Of a DNA stretch of 5,603 bases, positions 1 to 4,896 are shown one piece after another. Within the stretch, counting starts at the first letter, position 1. Each line of letters begins with the position of its first letter. The notes under the pieces are model-generated. The model was not told the DNA's origin. It did not search any database and saw only the letters and a program-made list of their open reading frames with translations. This DNA is from UBA5359 sp028699365 [NCBI: bacterium] (GTDB taxonomy: Bacteria > UBP13 > UBA5359), in assembly GCA_028699365.1 (NCBI GenBank), contig JAQVUQ010000201.1, forward strand, positions 1 through 5,603. The letters are read 5' to 3'. Both the position numbers and the translations under genes were made by a program.

Positions 1-150
1 GAGAACATCCACATCACTGTCAGAATTTGCTTCACCTCTAACAGTACAGCCGAACACACCGATATTACTGACCGTGAAGCACTTTTGTATCTCCTCAAGG
101 TGAGAGCGTATGGCATTGATTACGTTATCAGCCTTTGTCACAGGCTCCAT
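1..150 (-). CDS. MNT-type nucleotidyltransferase, N-terminal part (cut by window edge)
   Basis: The minus strand is open from an ATG at 150 to the window edge, giving 50 residues. A Shine-Dalgarno AAAGGAGAA lies about seven bases upstream of the ATG. After an amphipathic helix (residues 8-24) comes IGVFGCTVRG (30-39) and then SDSDVDVL (43-50). This matches the GSxxRG...SDxDxxV signature of the small polymerase-beta-like nucleotidyltransferases (MNT/MntA family), in which the two Asp of DxD, here D46 and D48, bind the metal and NTP. The usual Ser of the G-S pair is Cys35 here. Family members are about 100 aa long and often pair with a HEPN-domain protein, as antitoxin with toxin, or AMPylate their partner. 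Any partner gene would lie left of position 1 and cannot be seen. The family call is fairly firm; the substrate and the toxin-antitoxin role are inference. Confidence 0.82.
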   Translation of the reverse strand, partial: MEPVTKADNVINAIRSHLEEIQKCFTVSNIGVFGCTVRGEANSDSDVDVL

Positions 151-180
151 AAAAGTTCTCCTTTAACATTTCTGTCATAA

Positions 181-209
181 ATTATACCACGCCGCATTTT
201 CCTTGACAT
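181..209 (-). promoter_or_regulatory. Leftward promoter for the nucleotidyltransferase gene
   Basis: Read on the minus strand, a perfect TATAAT occupies 186-181. It is preceded by TG one base upstream (TGGTATAAT), which makes an extended -10 element. Seventeen bases further upstream lies ATGTCA (209-204), matching four of six -35 consensus positions. Transcription would begin near 174, leaving a leader of about 25 nt to the ATG at 150. The -35 box shares its bases with the -35 box of the rightward promoter, so the two polymerases could compete. Confidence 0.65.
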
Positions 210-231
210 CCCTATTCAGCGATTATATACT
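203..231 (+). promoter_or_regulatory. Sigma-70-type promoter driving nadD and possibly the downstream operon
   Basis: TTGACA at 203-208 is a perfect -35 hexamer. An ideal 17-bp spacer separates it from TATACT at 226-231, which matches five of six -10 positions. Transcription should start around 238, about 64 nt before the nadD ATG. This is by far the best promoter on the plus strand of the window. With no convincing terminator downstream, it could serve nadD, the kinase and the ATP synthase genes. The -10 box overlaps a 9-bp palindrome ATACTGTAT (227-235), which might be a regulator contact but is too short to argue from. Confidence 0.75.
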
Positions 232-250
232 GTATTAGGAATTTTTCAGG

Positions 251-272
251 CGCCCCGGGGCAACCTGGGGCG
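251..272 (+). other. GC-rich hairpin in the nadD leader
   Basis: CGCCCC (251-256) pairs perfectly with GGGGCG (267-272) around a 10-nt loop. A competing fold, GCCCC with GGGGC (252-261), is also possible. It lies in the 5' untranslated region between the predicted start of transcription and the nadD ribosome binding site. No T-run follows, so it is not a rho-independent terminator as it stands. It may be a leader structure or a chance GC-rich block; no known riboswitch is recognised. Confidence 0.35.
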
Positions 273-287
273 TTAATTATGCCTTGA

Positions 288-293
288 AGAGGA
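288..293 (+). promoter_or_regulatory. Ribosome binding site deciding the nadD start
   Basis: AGAGGA lies 8 nt before ATG 302 and inside the stretch that an upstream TTG start (284) would translate. This supports the shorter 198-aa NadD. Confidence 0.75.
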
Positions 294-301
294 TAGGGTC
301 T

Positions 302-898
302 ATGACCGGTTTGGGCATCATGGGCGGCATATTCGACCCCATTCACAACGGGCATCTGGCCGCTGCGGAAGCGGCGCGCGAACATTTTCAACTTGATAGG
401 ATAATCTTTGTCCCGGCCGGCAATCCGCCGCACAGGCTGGCTATGCCTGCTGCCGGAGCCGAGGACAGATATCTGTTGACAGCGCTGGCGGTTGCCGGCA
501 ATCCTTATTTCGCCGTTTCGAGGGTGGAACTGGACAGGCCGGGGCCTTCATACGCCTACGATACGGTAAGCCATTTTCAACAGTTGTATAAGCCTGAACG
601 TCTGTACTTTATTACCGGTATGGATGCCGTTCTGGATGTTGAAACCTGGTATCGGGTGAACGATCTGATGTCCATCTGCCGTTTTGTGGCCGTTACTCGT
701 CCCGGGTATGAAACGGACGATCTGGCACGACGGGTATCCGCCGACCATCTGTCCGGAATTGATGTAATCGCCACTCCGGGCATCGATATCTCCTCGACCA
801 CCATCAGGGAGAGACTGCGTTCGGGAAGATCGGTTCGCTATCTGGTGCCGGATATTGCAGCCGCTTATATTAGTAAGGAGGGACTTTACGCCGGCTGA
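302..898 (+). CDS. nadD: Nicotinate-nucleotide adenylyltransferase (NadD)
   Basis: NadD transfers AMP from ATP to nicotinate mononucleotide, giving deamido-NAD in cytoplasmic NAD synthesis. The 198-aa product has the usual family length. It opens with GIMGGIFDPIHNGH (5-18), which carries the nucleotidyltransferase HxGH motif (H15-H18) within GGxFDPxHxGH. Further family blocks are NPPHR (41-45), SYAYDT (83-88), ITGMDA (104-109) with a following ETW (114-116), and the C-terminal ISSTTIR (163-169), which binds the ATP phosphates. Small deviations are Ile10 where Thr is common and Met107 in the G-x-D block where Ala is common. I chose ATG 302 over an in-frame TTG at 284, because AGAGGA at 288-293 lies 8 nt before the ATG while nothing suitable precedes the TTG. 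In many bacteria nadD sits with obg and rsfS. Here it is instead first in a run leading to a kinase and the atp genes. Confidence 0.96.
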   Translation: MTGLGIMGGIFDPIHNGHLAAAEAAREHFQLDRIIFVPAGNPPHRLAMPAAGAEDRYLLTALAVAGNPYFAVSRVELDRPGPSYAYDTVSHFQQLYKPERLYFITGMDAVLDVETWYRVNDLMSICRFVAVTRPGYETDDLARRVSADHLSGIDVIATPGIDISSTTIRERLRSGRSVRYLVPDIAAAYISKEGLYAG

Positions 899-967
899 GC
901 CGACGTCAGTTTGTTGCGGTAGCTGCGCTATTATATGTACTTTATTTATTGTTGAGGAGAGTATCAT

Positions 968-2155
968 ATGGCTTTTGGTGAGGAAAAGTCGGAAAAAGCT
1001 GTAGAATTTCTCAAGCCGGGCACCGTCCTCCGTAACAGGTATCGGGTAATTTCCGTCGTCCAAAAGGGTGCTTACGGCATAGTATATAAAGTGGAAGACC
1101 TGAAGACCTCCTCTATTTATGCTATTAAGGAGATGATCAGTAATTTCACCGAATCCATCGACAGGGAGAAGGCCAGGCTGACTTTTGAGAGAGAGGCACG
1201 TCTGCTTTCTCAGATAACCCATCAGAACATACCCTGTCTGCATAATTACTTTACAGACGGTGGTGTTTACTATCTGGTGATGGATTATGTGGAGGGCATA
1301 AATCTGTCTCAGTTTGCTTCCCGTTACAGGGGAAAGCACCTGCCTGAGCGCGATATTCTGGAGTGGGGCGCTCTGATCAGTGATATACTGACTTATCTGC
1401 ATTCGCTCCCTGAGCCCATTATTTTCAGGGATCTGAAGCCTGCCAATGTGATGATTACGCCGGAAAAACGAGTGGTCCTGGTGGATTTCGGCCTGGCCGG
1501 AATGATAAAGCAGAGCAAGAAAGGGGCTCCCAGAGGCGGCACTCCCGGATATGCCGCTCCTGAGCAGTATATGGGCTATGCCGAGGCCAGAAGCGATGTA
1601 TATTCTCTTGGAGCCACCATGTATTATATGCTGTCCAAGAAGAAGCCGGACCGTCGCGGCAAGGCCAATCAGATTGAGCCGTTGCGTAATCTGAATCCCT
1701 CGGTGTCGCCTATAACCAATGCGCTGGTTATGAAGGCCATTGAGTATGATATCAGCCATCGCTTCCAATCGGCGGAGGAGATGGGCGATAAGATCAGGGC
1801 TGTTCTGGAACTGGGAACGGTTATCTGTCCCAAGTGCAAGAGCATCAACCAGAAAGGATCCCAGGTCTGCTTTGAATGCGAGGCGGCCCTGACCAGGGTA
1901 GAGCAGAGCGATGTCTTCAGCGGGCAGGCGTTTGTGTTCCGGTCCGGTCAACAGGCCAGTAATCCCGAGGAGTTGCTCCTCATAGCCGAGAACAATCTGG
2001 ATGACGGGGTCTATCATCTCAAGCACGGCCACTTTGAAAGCTGGTTTGAGTATATAGGCGAAGAACAGCTGTCCAGAATTGCCAGACGCATGAGAGTGCA
2101 GGGCGGAAATATGGAAGAGGGCTTGAAAAAATTTTTGAAATATGCAAGATTATAG
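968..2155 (+). CDS. Hanks-type serine/threonine protein kinase with C-terminal zinc ribbon and unnamed tail module
   Basis: The gene encodes 395 aa, starting at an ATG with GAGGAGA (954-960) 7 nt upstream. The kinase domain spans about 25-280. Visible elements are the nucleotide loop QKGAYGIVY (32-40), Lys54 in AIK, Glu76 of helix C, FRDLKPAN (153-160) with catalytic Asp155, the metal-binding DFG (173-175), a Gly/Thr-rich activation segment, APE (197-199), SDVYSLG (209-215) and Arg265. All catalytic residues are present, so it should be active. The first glycine of the loop is replaced by Gln32. A four-cysteine zinc ribbon follows (C287, C290, C301, C304). The end, about 331-395, carries GVYHLKHGHFESWFEYIG; I know GHFExW-like tails from other bacterial signalling proteins but cannot name a function. 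No transmembrane helix or PASTA repeat is seen, so the protein is probably cytosolic. It lies 62 bp before atpZ on the same strand. Control of the ATPase is a possibility suggested only by position. Confidence 0.94.
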   Translation: MAFGEEKSEKAVEFLKPGTVLRNRYRVISVVQKGAYGIVYKVEDLKTSSIYAIKEMISNFTESIDREKARLTFEREARLLSQITHQNIPCLHNYFTDGGVYYLVMDYVEGINLSQFASRYRGKHLPERDILEWGALISDILTYLHSLPEPIIFRDLKPANVMITPEKRVVLVDFGLAGMIKQSKKGAPRGGTPGYAAPEQYMGYAEARSDVYSLGATMYYMLSKKKPDRRGKANQIEPLRNLNPSVSPITNALVMKAIEYDISHRFQSAEEMGDKIRAVLELGTVICPKCKSINQKGSQVCFECEAALTRVEQSDVFSGQAFVFRSGQQASNPEELLLIAENNLDDGVYHLKHGHFESWFEYIGEEQLSRIARRMRVQGGNMEEGLKKFLKYARL

Positions 2156-2217
2156 CGGGAGCATTGCTGCTCAAGCAGACAATCAGACTGACTTAGTTGC
2201 GCGGGAGCTGATGACGC
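2156..2217 (+). other. Kinase-atpZ spacer with alternative small hairpins
   Basis: This 62-bp gap contains GAGCA (2159-2163) pairing with TGCTC (2168-2172), which competes with CTGC (2167-2170) pairing with GCAG (2175-2178). Neither hairpin is followed by a T-run, and I found no -35/-10 pair of good spacing. The gap therefore gives no sign that transcription stops or restarts between the kinase and the atp genes. Confidence 0.3.
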
Positions 2218-2439
2218 GTGGGCCGAAAGCGCGGGAGTGATTACAGAGGGCTTGTAGATGCCGCCAGCGTAGGCATCGCCATGGTCCTGTCAACGGTTAT
2301 CGGCTTCGGCATAGGCTATATGCTGGATCGACGTCTGGGCACGGAGCCCTGGCTGACCATACTCTTCACGATCATCGGAATGATCGCGGGTATTATAAAT
2401 CTTTTTGAAATTGCTGCATCTTTGGGGAGAAGAAAGTGA
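2218..2439 (+). CDS. atpZ: AtpZ/AtpI-family small membrane protein of the ATP synthase operon
   Basis: This is a 73-aa protein with a short basic N-terminus and two membrane helices (about 13-36 and 46-68). They are joined by the family signature: GFGIGYMLDRRLGTEPW (29-45), with Asp37 after the first helix and the GTxPW turn. These are features of the AtpZ (ATPase gene 1) family, found at the head of many F-ATPase operons. Members have been linked to assembly of the c-ring and, in an alkaliphilic Bacillus, to Mg2+/Ca2+ transport together with AtpI; the role here is not shown. The start is a GTG with GGGAG (2203-2207) 10 nt upstream. An in-frame ATG at 2281 would cut into the first helix and is rejected. 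The gene overlaps the next one by 4 bp (GTGA). Confidence 0.85.
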   Translation: MGRKRGSDYRGLVDAASVGIAMVLSTVIGFGIGYMLDRRLGTEPWLTILFTIIGMIAGIINLFEIAASLGRRK

Positions 2440-2744
2440 TCTCTTTGCCGGTGGCTTTAATCAGTCTGGCATCAGGTCTGGGGATAGGTATGCTTGGCCT
2501 GCGCCTTCTGCACGTCATGACGTCTCGATTTGAACGCCAGGAACGCTTCAGTTACGCTAAAGCCGTAGCCATGTATTTCGGACGCTTTCTGTTTTATATT
2601 GTCGGCCTGCTGGCAGCCGCGCTGTGGCTGCACCTCAACCCGGTGATAATGCTGGCCGGTATCGCCCTGGTGGACACAATGTATGTAATTGCCAACTATA
2701 GAAAGTTACAGCGGAAAGGAACGGCAGATGCACGGCGGCATTGA
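2436..2744 (+). CDS. atpI: Probable ATP synthase subunit I (AtpI-like membrane protein)
   Basis: This is a 102-aa, strongly hydrophobic protein with three predicted membrane helices (about 3-22, 44-65 and 68-88). The connecting loop is charged (31-43) and the C-terminal tail is basic. The start is a GTG that shares GTGA with the atpZ stop, with GGGGAGA (2424-2430) 5 nt upstream, so translation is probably coupled. Its position between atpZ and atpB and its helix pattern fit the ATP_synt_I family, whose members help assemble the c-ring. The usual AtpI is somewhat longer, with four helices. A three-helix protein of about 100 aa also resembles AtpR of the N-ATPase operons. Arg50 lies near the start of helix 2. 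Family membership rests on context and topology more than on a decisive motif. It overlaps atpB by 17 bp. Confidence 0.65.
   Translation: MISLPVALISLASGLGIGMLGLRLLHVMTSRFERQERFSYAKAVAMYFGRFLFYIVGLLAAALWLHLNPVIMLAGIALVDTMYVIANYRKLQRKGTADARRH
2716..2720 (+). promoter_or_regulatory. Ribosome binding site deciding the atpB start
   Basis: AAGGA lies 7 nt before ATG 2728, within the end of the atpI-like gene. It favours the 232-aa subunit a over a TTG start at 2689. Confidence 0.75.
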
Positions 2745-3426
2745 GACTCCTGTTCTGATCAATATTCCCGGTATTCCGACGGTCATAGTCATGACCTGGC
2801 TGGCCATGCTTCTGCTGATAGCTCTGAGCCTGGTTACCCTGAGAAGATTATCCATCGTGCCCGGCCCGCTTCAGAACGTCTTCGAATTCATAATAGAATC
2901 GTTCACTCATCTTATAGAGACCATTATGGGTCCGGCAGGCACAGGCTTTATTCCTTTTCTGGGAACGCTCTTTCTGTTGATACTGGTGAGTAATATCATG
3001 GGCGTGATACCCGGATTCAGGGCTCCGACATCGTCTCTCAACACTACCGTGGCCCTGGCGTTGATAGTATTCGTGACCAGCCATTACTACGGCGTAAAGA
3101 ACCGCGGCTTCAAGGGGTATATACGGCATTATACCGGGGATTCGATCTTTCTGGCGCCGTTGATGTTTTTCACGCACTTTGTCGGTGAGCTGGCCAGGCC
3201 TTTCTCACTGGCAATAAGACTTTTTGCCAATATAGTGGGGGATGACCTTTCACTGGCCGTCATCCTGACTATTCTGCCGCTGATAGCCAAGCTGGTGCTG
3301 CCGCTCTTACTGCCGCCGCTTATGATACTTATCGGCACACTTATAGCCTTTATTCAGGCACTGGTGTTCGCAGTGCTGGCGGCGGTTTATATAGCCGATC
3401 TGGCTGGGTTCAATGATGCGCATTGA
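2728..3426 (+). CDS. atpB: F-type ATP synthase subunit a
   Basis: Subunit a is the stationary half of the membrane ion channel of Fo. The 232-aa protein has five to six membrane helices. Its hallmark block HFVGELARPFSLAIRLFAN (150-168) contains Arg164, equivalent to the essential aArg210 of E. coli. SNIMGVIPGF (88-97) followed by PTSSLNTT (100-107), and the last helix with IQALVFAVLAAVYI (209-222), including Gln210 (E. coli Gln252), also match. After RLFAN the sequence is IVGDD, with Asp173 in the place of E. coli Glu219. I chose ATG 2728 because AAGGA (2716-2720) lies 7 nt before it; the in-frame TTG at 2689 lies deep inside the preceding gene and has no such site. The N-terminus is short, opening on a periplasm-side segment (1-16) before helix one. 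It overlaps the atpI-like gene by 17 bp, and a 178-bp spacer then separates it from atpE. Confidence 0.97.
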   Translation: MHGGIETPVLINIPGIPTVIVMTWLAMLLLIALSLVTLRRLSIVPGPLQNVFEFIIESFTHLIETIMGPAGTGFIPFLGTLFLLILVSNIMGVIPGFRAPTSSLNTTVALALIVFVTSHYYGVKNRGFKGYIRHYTGDSIFLAPLMFFTHFVGELARPFSLAIRLFANIVGDDLSLAVILTILPLIAKLVLPLLLPPLMILIGTLIAFIQALVFAVLAAVYIADLAGFNDAH

Positions 3427-3438
3427 AACAGGTACATA

Positions 3439-3460
3439 GGCTGAAGGCTGAAGACTGAAG
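3439..3460 (+). repeat. Three tandem heptamers, left arm of inverted repeat
   Basis: GGCTGAA, GGCTGAA and GACTGAA follow one another without gaps (3439-3459), with a trailing G at 3460. The last 16 bases (3445-3460, AGGCTGAAGACTGAAG) are the exact reverse complement of 3560-3575. The run begins 12 bp after the atpB stop codon. Confidence 0.9.
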
Positions 3461-3479
3461 TAGAACGCTCGGGCGTATA

Positions 3480-3509
3480 TTGACAGCCTTTCAGGCTAAG
3501 AAGTAATTT
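3480..3509 (+). promoter_or_regulatory. Possible weak internal promoter upstream of atpE
   Basis: A perfect TTGACA (3480-3485) is followed after 18 bp by TAATTT (3504-3509), which matches only three of six -10 positions. Transcription from here would begin near 3516 and give atpE its own start, useful for a subunit needed in about ten copies. The poor -10 box keeps this tentative. Confidence 0.25.
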
Positions 3510-3557
3510 TGATAGATAAAGAGCTGGGATAGAGGGCTTGAGCGTAAACTACTAATA

Positions 3558-3575
3558 GCCTTCAGTCTTCAGCCT
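3558..3575 (+). repeat. Inverted copy of the heptamers, right arm
   Basis: Read on the minus strand this is AGGCTGAAGACTGAAGGC: two heptamers plus the first three bases of a third. Sixteen bases (3560-3575) pair perfectly with 3445-3460 across a 99-nt loop. It ends 13 bp before the Shine-Dalgarno region of atpE, so a folded transcript would present that site just beyond the stem. Confidence 0.9.
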
Positions 3576-3588
3576 AAATAGCTAATCT

Positions 3589-3595
3589 AGGAGGT
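3589..3595 (+). promoter_or_regulatory. Very strong Shine-Dalgarno site of atpE
   Basis: AGGAGGT is a seven-base perfect complement of the 16S rRNA tail, 9 nt before the ATG at 3605. Other genes here have only four to seven matched bases. A site this strong fits the need for many c subunits per complex. Confidence 0.85.
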
Positions 3596-3604
3596 AAGGT
3601 AATT

Positions 3605-3871
3605 ATGGAGGGGAAGGTTCTTTTCGGTATTTTTACTATGCTGGCGGCCTCGTTTCCGCTGTCTCTGGCAGCCATTGGAGCTGCCATCGGACAGGGAAAC
3701 GTTATAGCCAAGGGGCTGGAGGGTATGGCCAGGAACCCTGAGGCATCCGGCGACATCAGGACCAATATGATCCTGGGTGTCGTTCTCATCGAGGCTCTGG
3801 TTCTGTACGTGCTGCTGATCTCTCTGCTGCTTCTGTTCGCCAACCCTGTGTACACAAGAATCTTCGGTTGA
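3605..3871 (+). CDS. atpE: F-type ATP synthase subunit c
   Basis: Subunit c forms the rotating ion-carrying ring of Fo. The 88-aa protein is a helical hairpin: helix one about 5-34 with the glycine-rich AIGAAIGQG (23-31), a polar loop ARNPEA (42-47), and helix two about 51-79. Glu63 in LIEALVLY is the ion-binding carboxylate. The sodium-type ligands known from Ilyobacter tartaricus are Gln32, Glu65, Ser66 and Tyr70. The equivalents here are Gln30, Glu63, Ala64 and Tyr68. The Gln and Tyr are kept but the Ser/Thr is missing, so proton coupling is more likely, though not proven. The start is an ATG with the strongest ribosome binding site in the window. The gene lies downstream of a structured spacer and 14 bp before atpF. 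Confidence 0.97.
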   Translation: MEGKVLFGIFTMLAASFPLSLAAIGAAIGQGNVIAKGLEGMARNPEASGDIRTNMILGVVLIEALVLYVLLISLLLLFANPVYTRIFG

Positions 3872-3885
3872 AAGGTTGATTAATC

Positions 3886-4377
3886 TTGTTTGAAATCGAC
3901 TGGAGATTACTTCTGCTGCAGACGGCCAACTTTCTCTTTCTTCTGGCGGTATTGCGCTTGATACTGTTCAAGCCTATCCGCGATATAATGTCCAGAAGAA
4001 GCGATGACGTACGCGATCTTCTGTCGCATGCCGCCAGGGAGAGAGTGGATGCCGAGCAGTTGCGCAAGGACTACGAAGCACGGGTGGCGGCCGCTGCCGG
4101 TGAGGCTCAGCGCATTGTAAGTCAGGCCAACCGGACAGGTGAGACCATACGCGGCGAGATCAGGCAGAAAACCGAGCAGGAGCGCGCCAAGCTGATGGCG
4201 CTGACCAGAGACGAATTGGATGAGCAGAGACGTGTCGTCGAGGAGCAGTTGAGAGAGAAGACCTCCGAGATGTCCGTCGATATCGCTGCCAGGGTTCTCT
4301 CCGATCTGTTGGATGAAGAGACCCGGAAGCACCTGACAACGGAAATGATAAAGAGGGTTAAAGATGCTGGCCGTTAG
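3886..4377 (+). CDS. atpF: F-type ATP synthase subunit b
   Basis: Subunit b is the peripheral stalk that holds F1 against rotation. It is 163 aa, a usual length. One N-terminal membrane helix (about 5-28) ends in the family phrase LFKPI (27-31). A long, highly charged, Ala/Glu/Arg-rich helix follows to about residue 150 and should form the coiled-coil dimer. The C-terminus (about 130-163) should contact delta. The start is TTG 3886, because no ATG or GTG lies close by in frame and the next Met would remove the membrane helix. AAGG (3872-3875) is 10 nt upstream. The stop overlaps atpH by 14 bp. Only one b gene is seen here, with no second b' copy. Confidence 0.95.
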   Translation: MFEIDWRLLLLQTANFLFLLAVLRLILFKPIRDIMSRRSDDVRDLLSHAARERVDAEQLRKDYEARVAAAAGEAQRIVSQANRTGETIRGEIRQKTEQERAKLMALTRDELDEQRRVVEEQLREKTSEMSVDIAARVLSDLLDEETRKHLTTEMIKRVKDAGR

Positions 4378-4891
4378 GAGCTACGCCAGGGCTGTTTTCG
4401 AGTTGGGCCGGAGCCGTGACAGAACGGATGCTTACGGCGACGGCCTGGCTAAGGCAACCGGTATCCTGAAGCAATATCCTGAACTGATAGAGTTCTTCAA
4501 CAACCCGTCCATTCCGGATGGGGAGAAGAAGTCTCTGGTCGAGGATATCAGCGAAGGGCATATTCCGGTGACGATTCTGCGTCTTCTCTACCTGCTGATA
4601 GACAAGGGGCGGGTATCCCTGCTTCCCGGCATAAAGGTCGAGTATGACAAGATGGTGCTGGCTTCCCGCAACAGGGTCGTTTGCCAGGTCTCCGTCGCAG
4701 CAGAGTTGGATGATTACAGTGAACTGACCGAGTATCTGGCCGGGTTGACCGGGGCGGAAGTGATTCTGGAGGTCTCCGTGGACCCATCCCTTCTGGGCGG
4801 CTTTACGGCCAGGATCGGTGACAGGATAATCGATGCCAGCATCAAAGGCAATCTGGATAAAATGAGACAGAGTATCTGGCAGGGAGTGTGA
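4364..4891 (+). CDS. atpH: F-type ATP synthase subunit delta
   Basis: Delta joins the top of F1 (the alpha N-termini) to the b stalk. The product is 175 aa, typical of the family. The N-terminal helical domain begins with [10 protein letters not shown] (6-15) and includes FFNNPSIP (44-51). The C-terminal domain carries [20 protein letters not shown] (139-158), the conserved delta signature, followed by a closing helix. The start ATG lies inside the end of atpF, with AGAGGG (4352-4357) 6 nt upstream, so translation is probably coupled to subunit b. Its presence distinguishes this operon from N-ATPase operons, which lack delta. Confidence 0.96.
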   Translation: MLAVRSYARAVFELGRSRDRTDAYGDGLAKATGILKQYPELIEFFNNPSIPDGEKKSLVEDISEGHIPVTILRLLYLLIDKGRVSLLPGIKVEYDKMVLASRNRVVCQVSVAAELDDYSELTEYLAGLTGAEVILEVSVDPSLLGGFTARIGDRIIDASIKGNLDKMRQSIWQGV

Positions 4892-4896
4892 GAGGT

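Larger units (their letters stand above)
3427..3604 (+). other. atpB-atpE spacer: nested inverted-repeat element
   Basis: This 178-bp stretch has no gene. Its outer arms are the 16-bp perfect inverted repeat at 3445-3460 and 3560-3575. Inside these, ACGCTC (3465-3470) pairs with GAGCGT (3540-3545). At the centre AGCCT (3485-3489) and AGGCT (3493-3497) form a small hairpin with a 3-nt loop. The result could be a long imperfect stem in RNA. No T-run follows the right arm, so it is not an obvious terminator. I see no clear target-site duplication, so a mobile-element origin is unproven. Most other gene junctions in this operon overlap or are a few bases long, so the spacer stands out. Confidence 0.7.

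Noticed and set aside
888-906. Hairpin around the nadD stop (ACG-CGGC with GCCG-CGT) as a terminator
   Set aside because: The stem is short with a mismatch, and the bases after it (CAGTTTGTTG) are not a T-run. A second weak hairpin at 919-931 also lacks one.
929-937. TATTAT/TATATG as a -10 box for a kinase promoter
   Set aside because: No -35 hexamer lies at acceptable spacing; the TTGTTG at 911 is only 12-15 bp away.
548-2032. A 494-codon open frame on the minus strand opposite nadD and the kinase
   Set aside because: It lies antisense to two clearly identified genes and spans their junction. I see no convincing ribosome site, and its translation shows no recognisable domain. It is best explained as a stop-free shadow of the codon use of the real genes.
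2848-3338. Minus-strand frames opposite atpB
   Set aside because: They lie wholly within a confidently identified essential gene on the other strand and show no domain or ribosome site.
3439-3459. Tandem heptamers as a CRISPR array
   Set aside because: The units are seven bases long with no spacers, and no cas genes are near.
3907-4332. A 141-codon minus-strand frame opposite atpF
   Set aside because: It is antisense to subunit b, and its Leu/Gln-rich translation is what the reverse of a charged helical gene would give.
2218-4891. An N-ATPase operon (alternative sodium-pumping type)
   Set aside because: A delta gene is present, atpD and atpC do not precede the membrane genes, and subunit c lacks the Ser/Thr sodium ligand.
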